Shown here: positions 41,801-52,838 of the stretch, one piece after another
Layout of the letters: every line of letters begins with the position of its first letter
Position numbering within the stretch: the stretch's first letter is position 1
NCBI GenBank assembly: GCA_917880885.1
Contig: OU862928.1
Coordinates: 8,575,721-8,639,720, forward strand
Reading direction: 5' to 3'
From: Limnephilus marmoratus
Lineage: Eukaryota > Arthropoda > Insecta > Trichoptera > Limnephilidae
DNA: 64,000 bases
Position numbers and translations under genes: made by a program
The notes under the pieces: model-generated
What the model was told of the DNA's origin: nothing
What the model saw: only the letters and a program-made list of their open reading frames with translations
Databases searched by the model: none

Positions 41801-42464
41801 AATATAGAGAAGGCTGTTGTAGCTATTCGCCTCTTTCCTCTTCCAGCTGATATTTATCCGATATTAATTATTTTTTGGCCAATATTTAAAATGTTGAATA
41901 TTTTCCCAGAAGGTTGAGCGGCGGATTTGATTTGATACATCATGGGTTGGAAAGCGAATGGCTCACTGCATAGAGAATCCCTAGAAATGCGTTTGTAGCG
42001 TTCTGTGCTTTTCTCTGATGAACAATACTTCTCAGATAATCGGGAGTTACAATGGTACTCGGTTTGTCAGGTTACGAGTCGTGTTTATTTGTCGTCTTGT
42101 TTACAATGAATATTTAATCGGACCAAACTTCCGTTCTAATGGATGCTCGGCGTTTCTGAAGCAAGGGCACTGGGCACTTTCAGCTATCGATAGAATATCA
42201 TCGGCCATGCCCGTAACCGTTCGGATTTAGACGCGAACGGGCGACAGTTCACTCTCTTGTAAAGTACAACTTTACTGACTTCTGTTGAGACACTTCAAAA
42301 CTATAAACACAACTACCTGTAGTAATGAAATTGTTGAAGAGCATTGAAACTACATACATATGCCTATACTACAGTGATCCATATCGATTAAATTTAAAAA
42401 AAGTTTATATAATACGTAAGACTCTCAGGCGCAAGTTAGGCCAATAAAATTCACTCTCTTTTTT
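41801..42464. other. No gene recognised
   Basis: The 70-codon frame at 42018-42230 has no domain; nothing else was recognised. Confidence 0.35.
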
Positions 42465-42872
42465 ATGTATGAATACCGCACAAGAGTCCCAACTGTTCCC
42501 GTCTGAAGTCAGTGAGACTATAACATCCCCAATTGGGGTATGTTGTGAGGCTGAAGGTAGTGAGGAGGGAAAGGAGATAGGGAAGAGGAAGGTGAGGAAG
42601 TACCTGGCTTTTCAGAGCTGGTCACCAAACACGGCTAATGCCATTTCAAGCAACTTTTCAATTCTGAATGGTGGTCTTACACCAGGGCAATACTGAGAGT
42701 ATCTTCCACTCTGGAACATGTCGCAAATATACTATATATTATTTTAAATTAATAAATTGTGAAATAACACAAATTAATCCAAAAAAATTTATTTGCCACG
42801 CCGGGATTTGATCCCGCGACCTTCGGTGTGCGAGTCAAGAGTCTTACCGCTGGACTACGTCGGACGTCAAAA
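42465..42872 (-). mobile_element. SINE B, full length with tRNA-like head
   Basis: Head at 42797-42870: on the minus strand CGTAGTCCAGCGGTAAGAC (A-box region) and CGCGGGATCAAATCCCGGCG (B-box region). The body follows and the 3' end is GTGCGGTATTCATACATAAA. No coding capacity. Confidence 0.88.
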
Positions 42873-42994
42873 AACATTATAAAAAAATCAGAAGTCTGAT
42901 CAACTTCACCAGAATAAACTAAGGTCACCCCAAGAAGTTCTCAACGTTTGTACTTTTTTGTAAGTGACTTTGCGTTAGATTAGATAGCATTAGA

Positions 42995-43437
42995 TCCTCA
43001 TAAGAGGCCCTGCGGAAAATAATTCCCCCCAGGCCTATGTTATATTTGGGGACGCTGGTCTTTTTAGGGACAGGAAGGAGAGGAAGTTCTGGGAAGGAAA
43101 AAGATATGAGGGGTAGGTCGGAATCTGGGGGTCAGTTTTTCCAGGAGTGAAGGACGCATTAAATTATCCCTCCAACTGCGGTGCAAGGCGATGTTCCAAC
43201 TGCTGGAGAGGTCAAAAAGTTTCCCTCAACCAGCCTCTCCCGATCCGGCCTGCATCGCAGTTGATTGGCAGACGCATCCGTGGCCAACGTCCAGACAAAC
43301 CTCATTCCAAGAATGCGGGAACCCCTCCTAAGTCACCAAAAAACTTAGCTTGCCCTTTGAGGTGACCTATAGCAGAGGTATTGGTAATCCAATAAATGGT
43401 TCCGGGGGAGGCGGTACCCATACCCGTCTCGCGAATT
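42995..43437 (-). mobile_element. Family A repeat, nearly full length
   Basis: On the minus strand it runs from GAGACGGGTATGGGTACCGC to TAACATAGGCCTGGGG. Internal blocks CTCTCCAGCAGTTGGAAC and CTCCTTCCTGTCCCTAAAAA are present. Confidence 0.8.
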
Positions 43438-43885
43438 GAATGTCAAGCGGGAATATTGGACGTAATGATATAATTTAGTAGAGGTCCAAAGGGGTTTAAA
43501 TTATCTAACTGTTCGAGAACGACTGTGAACATTTTTGAACAGAAGTAAGTAAAATTTTTGAACAGAAGAAAGTAAAATTTTTGCTTACTTTGTACACGCT
43601 TACAAACACACTTCTCTCAGTTTATTCCCCTTCAGGGGTGTGGGTATTTAGCTAATAACATTAATTAAACTTCCTTTGACGTGGGATACCAGATAATCGG
43701 AGAGCCGAGCGGGACTTTGACAGGACTGGCGCGGAAAACCTTATTAAAGTATCTGCATAATCCGAGACTAAACACTCGGAAAATACAAAAATTTATTTTA
43801 AAATTTTTATTAATAATTTTATTATTGTTGTCTTGTTTGGTAAAACGTGACGGTGTTGATTAATTGAACATTCGGCGATTGAATA

Positions 43886-44402
43886 ATGATGATAATAATT
43901 ACCGATATGTATTATAAAACTCAAAGCTCATTTAAAACTCTTTACTGTTCGCTGGTTCGCCCTCACCTTGAATATGCAAGTGTCATTTGGTCTCCTTTCT
44001 ACGCTGTCCACATTTGTCACATCGAATCCGTACAACATCGGTTCCTAAGAGGAATTGCTTGGAGGTTGGGTCTTGAAAGAGGCAAGTACTCATATGATGA
44101 AATTGAACACATTTTAAACATGTCTTCTTTAGAAAAACGTAGAAAGGACTCTGATCTAATTTGCATATTTAAAATTATCAACAGTATTACTGATACACCT
44201 GCATTGTTACAACTCATCCAGTTTAACATCCCTTCCCGTAGACTTCGAAATAATGAATTGCTGTTCCTCAATCAACATTCTAATAATTATGGATACCATT
44301 CTCCCTTATCCAGAATGTCGAGACTTGTCAACGCAAGTCAAAGCATTGATTTTTTTGGTGTAAAACTAAATGACTTTCGGCAGTCGATACGCAATATATA
44401 TT
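43886..44402 (+). pseudogene. LINE ORF2 C-terminal remnant (Jockey-like)
   Basis: The frame from 43886 reads FKTLYCSLVRPHLEYASVIW, then SPFYAVHICHIESVQHRFLR, MSSLEKRRKDSDLICIFKII and SIDFFGVKLNDFRQSIRN. This is the post-RT region of Jockey-like LINEs. The RT core is missing (5' truncation near 43890). After about 44400 the frame enters foreign DNA, the tail of a minus-strand LINE, so its last roughly 18 codons to the stop at 44458 are not native. The rest of this element's 3' UTR resumes near 45015 and ends in a (TAAA)n tail at 45172. Confidence 0.78.
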
Positions 44403-45013
44403 TTTTTAACTTTATTTATTCTCATTTCTTTGTACATATAATATGTAATAGCAAATAGTATACATATAATAACATAATATATAATAACAAATAGTATGAA
44501 CAAGAAATGAAAACCCACTAAGGCACTGCCTGAGTGTGGGTAATATTACAACAAAATACTATATTTCTAAGTACCCAAAGTATAAAATATACTTAAAATA
44601 CATATAAAATATAAAGTTAGTATAAAAGGTTAGTATTTCATAGGTAGAATAAGTGAAAAAGGTTTTTTTTTCAGCTATTACAAAATTAAAATATAAATAT
44701 GGAAAAACATTTTTTTTTTTTAGTTATTATAAAAAAATAAACAGAAAACATACTGTACTACATTTTAGAAAGTTACAGAAAGTGAGTTGTAGAAGGAAGG
44801 ATAAATTTATAGAAACAGCGTTTCAATATCTATAATATTCAACCATAATTTTACCTCTTTTACATATTTTATCATTTTGTTTATCATTTTAGTTTGTAGT
44901 GGTAGAAGGTTAAATGTACGAGGACCAATGAAACTGCTATGTGTCTGCAATAATTTAGTATTGGTTTGTGGGGTGTAAAATATATTATTTATTCTTTTTA
45001 AAAGCTTCTTCAT
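44403..45013 (-). mobile_element. LINE 3' part nested in a Jockey-like LINE
   Basis: On the minus strand 45013-44807 encodes RINNIFYTPQTNTKLLQTHS then SFIGPRTFNLLPLQTK and YVKEVKLWL, the C-terminal tail of a LINE ORF2. It is followed by an AT-rich 3' UTR with the hairpin ACCCAC...AGGCACTGCCTG...GTGGGT (44513-44541) and a short A/T tail near 44405. It splits the plus-strand LINE. Confidence 0.6.
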
Positions 45014-45172
45014 GTTTTGACTCTTAGTGTGTCTATATATACTTTTTATATTTTATATTGTCGTTGCTATTAATTTTTTTGTGCTCTCCCTTCACTGTCA
45101 TCTCTGTTTTTTTATTCGTGTTATTATTATGTTTTTAATGGACTGTTGTCCGTAAATAAATAAATAAATAAA
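45014..45172 (+). mobile_element. 3' UTR and TAAA tail of the interrupted Jockey-like LINE
   Basis: Ends TGTCCGTAAATAAATAAATA and AAAAG. No coding sequence. Its connection to 43886-44402 is inferred from position and orientation. Confidence 0.5.
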
Positions 45173-45178
45173 AGAAAG

Positions 45179-45661
45179 TGTACTACAATGTGCGCGCCGC
45201 TAAAACTCAGAAACGAGTCCCGGTACGATCATGGGAGTTAACGGTGTTGTAGCTCTCTATCCCCATCCATGAAGAAGGTTCCCGGTTTTACCAGAAGGGC
45301 GTGCTTTTGAAGATAGAAGGGCTGGAAGTTTCGACCGCAGTCCACAACATTTCAGAACATCTCGGAACTTTCTGGAATATTGTGAAATGTTCTGAAATAG
45401 TTCGGGAACATCCAGGAATATCCCAGATCATTGTGGAACATTCTAGAACACTATCTTTCTGGAACATTGTAGACCTTTAGAAGCCTTTTTTGTATGGGTA
45501 GGGCTACCAATTGGTAGAGGTATATAAAGCAAGATCCGTCGTGGGTTCAAACATCAGTTCAATCTCATATCCACTTCCTGAGCGAAGCCGGGTATCCCAG
45601 TAGTAACGAAATAAAACTCTCGTTATAAATGAAATAACAAATAAATGAAACTAGTTACCAC
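45179..45661 (+). promoter_or_regulatory. Solo-LTR-like segment packed with heat-shock elements
   Basis: The segment starts TGTACTACAATG just after a LINE tail. 45340-45470 contains two perfect nGAAnnTTCnnGAAn sites (45364-45378 and 45435-45449) and further partial ones (TTCGGGAACATCCAGGAA at 45401-45418; TTTCTGGAACATTG at 45456-45469). A TATATAAA box follows at 45521-45528, then AATAAA at 45610-45615. No open frame follows. The spacing of enhancer, TATA and poly(A) signal fits the U3-R-U5 layout of an LTR. A fragment of a heat-shock gene promoter is the alternative. The limits are approximate and no target duplication is visible. Confidence 0.5.
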
Positions 45662-45679
45662 GATGGAATGAGAATTCGG

Positions 45680-45699
45680 GGGGGGGGGGGGGGGGGGAT
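45680..45699 (+). repeat. Poly-G run
   Basis: About 20 consecutive G. The length is probably unstable. Confidence 0.9.
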
Positions 45700-46189
45700 A
45701 CCGACAAAGGGATTCAAATGCGCATAAAAAGAACAACAAAAAAATCATGTTTTTTTTAAATATATTTTTTATGTTTAATCCCACGACCTAATTTATTGCC
45801 TCCCTTACATAGTGAGAAATACGATTTTAATGGTGTTGGAAAGAGAAAAAACCACGCTTTATATTGAAATTTAAAATATAATCACAATTGAAGTAGAATT
45901 TACACCTTTATGAAACCAAATTTTAGAATCGCAATTTTAAAAAAAAGTATGAAGCTTTAGGATTTAAAAAAAATATTTTTACTAGAAACGAAAATAAATG
46001 CATGCAAAATTTTTGACTTCAAAAATTATGTGTTACCTTTCAAAAACAATTTTTAGTTTTTGGATGTATATTTTGAAATATTCCATTTATTTGGATTTTG
46101 TTGCAAAACGGAAATATTTTGACCCTCTGACAAAATATGGTCGATACCTGAAGGGTTAATAATAAAATTATTTGATTTATAAAAACAGT
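45700..46189. other. No gene recognised
   Basis: Very AT-rich, no motif. Confidence 0.35.
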
Positions 46190-46345
46190 TTATTTATAAC
46201 CGAGTTCTGCTGTCTTATTATTTTTTGCGCCAAACAGTTGTTTCGCCTTGGTCTGTAAGTGACCCCACCATAAATTGATCATGCTTTCGGAAGGCGAAAC
46301 AGCTGCCACATGCAGCAGAACTGGTTTATGAATTAAAAGGTTTTA
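46190..46345. mobile_element. Foldback element, about 156 bp
   Basis: The left half holds AGTTTATTTATAACCGAGTTC then CTGCTGT and CAGTTGTTTCGCCTT; the right half carries the reverse complements AAGGCGAAACAGCTG and CAGCAGAACTGGTTTATGAA. Confidence 0.75.
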
Positions 46346-46530
46346 TTTTTACCAATTTAAATATAAAAACCTTAAAATTAAAATGGACGTCTGCTAATTA
46401 AATTTCATAACAATAAATCCACGTGTTTTTGGTTTGAAAATTTGATCGCCTAGAAATATTGCAGATGATTTATTTAAATACTGCAAGTAGAACACATCGT
46501 GTTGTTTGTTTTAACCTGGCTTCTACGAGG

Positions 46531-46715
46531 GTGGTCTGAAAAGTTTCCGACCTGAACATGAAGATGTCAATAAAAGCTAGTAAATGTAGTTGAGCATCTT
46601 TTGACAGTTACTCACCAAGGTTTCCGCCATTTTGGAAGCGCAGTTTTTCGTCGTTTGACTGAGTCGATGTGTGTGTTTTTGTGACAATGGAAAAAATTGA
46701 GTATCGAGCTGTTTG
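46531..46715 (+). mobile_element. Mariner 5' end with transposase start
   Basis: A mariner-type terminal repeat, ACGAGGGTGGTCTGAAAAGT then TTCCGACCT, is followed by an untranslated leader and ATGGAAAAAATTGAGTATCG (MEKIEYRAV) at 46687. The coding frame then ends in unrelated AT-rich DNA (TGATAATTTTATTATC), so only about nine codons remain. The transposase start resembles mariner proteins of the MEKIEYR type. No right end was found in the window. Confidence 0.7.
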
Positions 46716-46847
46716 ATAATTTTATTATCAAATATTTTTATTATAATATTATATTTAGGTATAATAATATTTTAAACTCGTGATTATGCCCGCTCATTGC
46801 ACATAACCACAAAATGCCGTTCCGTTAATTCTCCATACACGACCGCA

Positions 46848-47567
46848 TTTTTTTTATTTATAATTTCTCACCATACATTTTTTTTTTACATATAAAAATA
46901 TTAACCTCACTAGGACTAGAAGCCTGTATTGAGGTTAAATTCATAAATTTGAGTGATACATTTACACACAAATCACTAAAATACAAAAAAAAACACTAAA
47001 CTACAAACCACTACATCCAAAACACTAAAAAATTATATGCGGCAAGTAAGAAATAACAATATCATATTAGTGGTGACCAGATAGGTAATTTGTAACAATA
47101 TAGACCGTAAAACAAATCCTTAATTACTATACCCACCAAGAAACAAAGGTAGTTCAAAACAACTAGGGTGACACTCCGATTTAGACAAATGGAACTCAAA
47201 TAAAATCTAGTTATTTAAAAAAAAATATTTTTAACGCACCAGATTTAAATGTCCGGGTTAAATTTTCCCCCAAAAAAAAAAAAAGAAGGAAAAACTAAAC
47301 CCTTTCATACACTTTCCCAAATGATCATCTAGTGAATCCACGCTATGCAATTGCACTATATAAGTATTATAAATACAAAACAATACAAGAACAACATGTC
47401 AACCTACTAGAGACCAAATGGGAATATAATTCACCGACTCCAGATATTTTCATATCAGAGGGTTCGGCTCTGTGGCATTTCTAATTATTTATCTATTTAT
47501 ATATCTTTTTATTTAAAAAACAAATATTATTAAAAAAAATGTTATTATTTTAAAATATTTTTTTTTA
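46848..47567 (-). mobile_element. 3' UTR of the 47568-48884 LINE, with conserved hairpin
   Basis: This AT-rich stretch lies downstream (minus strand) of the RT frame. The hairpin TTAACCTCA/TGAGGTTAA (46901-46938) encloses an AGG...CCT inner stem. T-runs at the left edge fit an A-tail. Its attachment to the RT is inferred from adjacency. Confidence 0.45.
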
Positions 47568-48884
47568 TTATTTAAAAAAAGGCCAAGGATGAAAAAATAA
47601 TATGCCAATCCTCTGACAACACAAAAATCTTAACATTTTTTTAAATTTAGCTAATGAATTGGAAGACTTTATGTAATCTGGCAGAATATTAAACAGAAGT
47701 GGAGCCTGATATAAAAAGTTTCTTTGGCCAAAAGATGTTTTAGTACTTATTGCGACAAAGTTCATTCTTGAGCCAATTCTAGTGGTATGGATTTGTTGGG
47801 TTCTTTCTGCAGAATAAGTATTGATAAAAAATTTACAAATTATTTTAGAGATGTACAGCTGTTTTATACTCATAACGTCAGATTCCTTGTAAAGAAGTTT
47901 CGATGGATAACGAAATTTTTTTTTGTACATGACTTTAAGAATTAATTTGTGAGCAATATTTAGTGGCTCTACATTGGACTTTATACAGGATCCCCAGCAT
48001 ACTATATTGTAAGAGAGTCGAGATTGTACTAAGGCATAATAGACAGATTTTAATTTCTCTTTATCCAGTATATGACGAAGTTCTTTAAAAATATAGGTAA
48101 GTCTCCTGATATTTTTTGTTAACATATCAATATGGTCGTTCCATCTAAAAAATTTATGAATATTTACACCTAGGTACCTAATACAGTCTACTCTTTCTAA
48201 AGGGTGGCAATTACAATTTTGCAGACAATTGTGTATAATTAGATTATGAGTGTCGGAAGGCTGACTTTTTGACGATATGCTAAAAGTTACATATTTTGTT
48301 TTTGATGTGTTCAAAGTTAAGATGTTATTATTTAGCCAATTCTTTACTATTCTTAATCCTGAATCACATTTGTCAAAAGCATCTTTCCAGGTTTTACCCT
48401 CAAATATCAAAGCAGTGTCGTCTGCGAAACTAACAATATTACCAGGAATATCTAAATTACACAAATCATTAATGTAGATTAAAAACAATATTGGTCCAAG
48501 TACACTACCTTGTGGAACCCCAAAAGAGATTTCTTTGCTAATGCTTAAATTATTATTTATCTCTACTTGTTGTGTTCTATCGCTAAGATAGGATTTGAAC
48601 CAACTTAATGCTGTACTGGCATGTGAAATGCCAAGAGAAGATAATTTTTTGAGGAGTAATCCATGGGAAACCGTGTCAAATGCCTTTGATAGATCTAAGA
48701 ACACAGCTAAGGCTTTGTTTCCAAAATCCAGGGCACTAGTGACTTTCGACAATACCCTCAATACTGCATCACTCGTTCCTTTATTTTCTCTGAAACGAAA
48801 CTGATTGCTAGAGAGTAGTTTATTTGTTTCTAAGAATGATACCAATCTCGACTTAGCCAATCTCTCTATTACATTGCGCGGCAT
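47568..48884 (-). CDS. LINE ORF2 fragment: reverse transcriptase and C-terminus, open
   Basis: 438 codons without a stop. RT motifs in order: RFRENKGTSDAVLRVL, VFLDLSKAFDTVSHGLLLKK, FGVPQGSVLGPILFLIYIND and FADDT (catalytic Asp 155-156, at 48417-48422). Then come RYLGVNIHKFFRWNDHI and the C-terminal YYALVQSRLSYNIVCWGS region, ending in FKKMLRFLCCQRIGI. The frame starts abruptly at the N-terminal edge of the RT, next to a poly-C run, so the endonuclease half and the RT thumb-proximal motifs before it are lost by 5' truncation. The same family is represented at 62975-63940 and, decayed, at 23690-24450. Whether it is expressed cannot be told; alone it lacks the endonuclease. Confidence 0.88.
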   Translation of the reverse strand: MPRNVIERLAKSRLVSFLETNKLLSSNQFRFRENKGTSDAVLRVLSKVTSALDFGNKALAVFLDLSKAFDTVSHGLLLKKLSSLGISHASTALSWFKSYLSDRTQQVEINNNLSISKEISFGVPQGSVLGPILFLIYINDLCNLDIPGNIVSFADDTALIFEGKTWKDAFDKCDSGLRIVKNWLNNNILTLNTSKTKYVTFSISSKSQPSDTHNLIIHNCLQNCNCHPLERVDCIRYLGVNIHKFFRWNDHIDMLTKNIRRLTYIFKELRHILDKEKLKSVYYALVQSRLSYNIVCWGSCIKSNVEPLNIAHKLILKVMYKKKFRYPSKLLYKESDVMSIKQLYISKIICKFFINTYSAERTQQIHTTRIGSRMNFVAISTKTSFGQRNFLYQAPLLFNILPDYIKSSNSLAKFKKMLRFLCCQRIGILFFHPWPFFK

Positions 48885-51760
48885 CTGTCAAAAAATGAAG
48901 TGTTCACCCCCCCCCCCCCCCCGCCGGCCCCGCCTGCCTTCCCTTTTCACCCGGGATGGAATGTTTAGGAAATGTTTTCCTTCGAACACGGGAAGCTCGA
49001 AACACAACAAAAATTGTCAATAATTATGATGTTGATGACAAACATTGGATGTTGTTATGGGACTGTCAAGGCAAATTTCAAAGCCATGGACCCGACTTCA
49101 GACCGACCGGTCTTTTGTGATGCCACAAGCATCACAAAATTAGATTTCATTTCACTTTAAGAGGGAATTACCAGAGAAAACCGGAAATATGTCATTTTTA
49201 AATCAAATTTTAGACGTATTGACGACTCTTTTCCAGAAATTTGTTAAATTTTCAAAAATTTGTGTTATACAACACACATTTCAAATCGTATAATCATGCA
49301 GTTAAATGAATCAATACATTATCTGGGAAAGCTATGTTCCAGAATTTTAATTTTAGTTTAAATAAAATCATTAAAAAAAGATCGAAGATACTTCAGTTTG
49401 TCTGCTTATTGTCTGCGGTCTTAAAAACTAATTTATTTAATATTTTTTTTACATTCTTATTTTGCTTAGACATCATTGAAAAAATTAGAAATACTTATGA
49501 TCAAAAATAATTACAAAAACTACATAATTTTAATAGTTTCATCATCACGCCTTTCAGCATTTTTGGATGTAGGTATAAATTATAGCAAATTTTGAATGAA
49601 ATAAAATTGATGTTGAGTTATAATTTAAAAAAGCTGGTACTTTTACTGGCCGGTAAGCTGTGAGAATAATAAATCTTTTTCATTGTAACCGCCCTGTACG
49701 ATCGTAAGAACATCTCTCGACGAAATTTAGATTCATAAACATAAACGAGGAAGAAAGACAGAATAAAAAATAAAAAAATAGCCATCCACCAACGTTCTAC
49801 CTTTTTAGCGGTTAATGCAAAAGTAGCACTGAAATGCACGTTTTAAGACAAAGCATAAGAAGATTCAAAAATGAAAGAAGTTGCATTTTTTCCTGTCTCT
49901 TCAGTAGGGTTAGCATCACGCATAAACGTCACTTCGATTTGCTTCAACTACGTGTAAATACCCGATCTGAAAAACTGTTCTTGTAACCTTCCTCTGTACT
50001 TTCCACATCGCCGCGTACATAAAAATAAGCAATTTCATAAGAAATAAATTCTTCATGTTCCCTTAAATTAACAACACGTAGCTAGAGCAAAAGCCTGACA
50101 AACAAGTCCGTTATTCTTTACAAAAAATGCTTTTAATAAAATCGGGTTTCAGGAACAAAGCTCAAAGCAGATTCAACCTTCGCTTTCGTGTATCCCGTTT
50201 TAATAAACGCCCGAAGTTTCACAATTTTCAGACGCTTATTGCAAAATACACACGGGGGGGTTTGGACTCTGGCGTAACGACTGCTTGGCCAGCCTGGGCA
50301 GGCGATTTTTGGAACCCTGATTCAAAATCTTATATTTTCACTTCTTGTTTTAAAATTAAAAACATTGTTGCACTGGATTATATCCGTGCGTCCGAAGTAA
50401 GCACAAATTTTGATTAATTCTGATGAAATCGACATAGCCGTATAAACAAGATTGTATAATCGGTTGTACTGGCCTATTTGGAACCTAAGAGTCGAACTGA
50501 ATAGGGAACTCAAGTCCAATTTTTTAATTTTTTTAAATGAATAATGACCTTCTAACTTAAATAAATGCATTTTTTTAGAGTTCGTTTTAATAGTAAAAAT
50601 AATTATCAAAGTTTTAATTTTTCAAGATCTCCCGAAAACCACCGTATGTGTAGTGAATCGTGTGACGTCATCACTCCTGAAAAGTTGCTATAAGATTGGG
50701 CAATCAGTTGATTAACTGCCGCCATTTTGAAATTCGGTGTTCGAAGTATTCTCCACGGAGTAGCATCACTATTTTGTTTGTGCAGTAGTTTTTGAATATT
50801 TTCAATAATAGAGATAAAATAATAAGAGATACCTTTATTTTTGAAACATTATTTAGGCATAAATAATGTTTCAATAAACACAACAACTAAATCTCCATAA
50901 GCAGTATGTAAACAAACGAATAAATTAATACGATGGCTTGTGTCATACCTACATTCCCATACAATGACTTTACGGTGACGTCACGACACGATGAGCAGTG
51001 ACGTCACCACTAAACATTTTAATAATACTTGACTGCGTGTTTTAATGACATGATGAAAAATTGACTTTTTAATAATTTTTTAAAATCTCTGCGTTTAATA
51101 TTATTTAATAAAACTTATATATTCAGAATCAGCATTTATTGGTCTGTATCAAAGATATTCAAATACAGAATAGATATGCTATGGTGTCCGCGCAACTGTC
51201 GCCGGACTACGCGCTAATTAGCGTAGTTTTCATACAAATAGAATTTGTTCATTTCGTTGATTTTTTGAAAATGTGCATTAATATTGGTTAACAATATATT
51301 TTGAATAAGGAAAGAATTCGTTCATTTAGTTTAACGTTCGTTTGGTTTATTGGTTAATTATTTGTTCTTTTAGTTTATTTATTAATTGGTAAACAATATC
51401 GGCGACACCCGGAAGCGCAGACCCACATAGTAAAAACAGCAGATAGCACATCTACTTATATTCCAATATCTTTGGTCTGTATGAACATTTATTAGCCATA
51501 ATATTTTTCACTGGAGTTCCTTGAATGAATGAAAATTAGCAATACGCAGCCGTTTTATTTCAAATCGATAGATAATTTTGTACTATTTTTTGCAGGTTAT
51601 CTGTGGAAGGGATATAAAATAATATATACCTAATTGTTTTAAAAAACAAACCTTTCATGAACCAGTCGAGTAGATTTCTGTTTTGTGACAGCGAAATATC
51701 AATAAGCTCGATTTATTTTTACTTCGAAATGAATTTTTTTTTTTTCAAATATCGTTTTCA
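48885..51760. other. No gene recognised
   Basis: 48907-48922 is a poly-C run. Frames such as 50127-50417 (96 codons) and 49618-49839 show no known motif or repeat. 51213-51228 contains a short TACGCGCTAATTAGCGTA palindrome. The region is a candidate for diffuse old repeats or unannotated exons. Confidence 0.4.
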
Positions 51761-51763
51761 ATT

Positions 51764-51925
51764 TTGGAGGCGAGTATGGATACCTCCGCCACGAGGACCA
51801 TTCATTAGATAACCATCACCCCTGCCATAGGTCACCCCAAGTGGTTCGCTATCTTTGGTTACTTAGCAAGGGTGAGGTCCAGGTCTTGGCGGCGTATGCG
51901 TACGCCCAGCAACTAAATAATTTTT
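51764..51925 (+). mobile_element. Family A repeat, 5' part
   Basis: GGAGGCGAGTATGGATACCT start, then ACCATTCATTAGATAACCAT, TAGGTCACCCCAAGTGGTTC and CTTGGCGGCG. Confidence 0.75.
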
Positions 51926-52282
51926 TTAGGGTGGAAATGTCGGTAAAAAATAAAAATAAAACCGTTTCGAGCAATTTTTAAATAATTCTGTAATATTGGT
52001 GGTTTTTCACTAATGGGTCTAGCACAGTGAAATCGATAACTTTCCAACGTCGGATCGGACGATTTTATAACGATATCGCGAGCACAGTTACACTGTCGAC
52101 AGCCGAACAGGGAATTATAAGAAATAATATTAATAGGGAATATATAATAAATCGATATACGCTGGCGGATCTGTTTATGGATTTACATTCCTTAACGCCA
52201 AACCGCTACGTAAAAAATAAAAATATTAAAATAGACAATTTCGATTTTGGATACGTTTTTTTAGATTTTCCCGGCCAAAAGA

Positions 52283-52420
52283 ATTTTCATTATTTGTTTT
52301 TTGGGATGTTACGCCGTTTTGCGCTACCTCCTTCTTCAACCAAAAGCCCGAAAAGTTGGCTAAAGGAGGTAGCGCAACACGGCACAACACCCCAAAAACA
52401 AATAACGAAAATTTCGATTT
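52283..52420. mobile_element. Hairpin element with about 52-bp arms
   Basis: GAATTTTCATTATTTGTTTT through GCGCTACCTCCT (52283-52334) pairs with AGGAGGTAGCGCAAC... to ACGAAAATTTC (ending 52420). The spacer is about 30 bp. The 135-codon frame crossing it (52027-52434) has no recognisable domain. Confidence 0.85.
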
Positions 52421-52539
52421 TAATTGCTAATTAACGTTAATTAAATAAACAATGGCACTTCACATGTACTTTTTGTCACTGAACCACTTTCGTTTCTCCG
52501 AGATTTAACGTAATAAATTGATCGCATCTTGAATTAATT

Positions 52540-52735
52540 AATTCACAATTACCTTGCTCGAAATTACTTTAGCCGAGTTTGGTGACTAGATTTGAATAGC
52601 CAGGTACTTCCCCCCTTCTTCTTCCCCATTTCCTTCCTCTCTCCACTACCTCCAGCCTCAAAAATATTATAGAATAGTCTCACCATCTCCAGGCGATTGG
52701 GAGCAGTTGGGACTCTTGTGCAGTATTAAAAATAA
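52540..52735 (+). mobile_element. SINE B 3' half
   Basis: AATTACTTTAGCCGAGTTTG, GAATAGCCAGGTACTTCCCC, then GGGAGCAGTTGGGACTCTTG and an A-rich end. A deletion affects the CCCCAATTGGGG block. Confidence 0.75.
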
Positions 52736-52768
52736 AATAAGTCTATGGATCCCTTATACTATTTTTTT

Positions 52769-52838
52769 CCGATCTAGGAGCTTCGTCAGTTAAGCTCCAT
52801 ATACCGATCTAGGAGCTTCGTCAGTTAAGCTCCATTGA
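52769..52838. repeat. 35-bp tandem duplication
   Basis: CCGATCTAGGAGCTTCGTCA begins at 52769 and 52804; the two copies are identical for about 32 bp. Confidence 0.92.

Noticed and set aside
52027..52434. 135-codon frame as a gene
   Set aside because: Its second half is a hairpin element and the first half shows no domain; likely chance.
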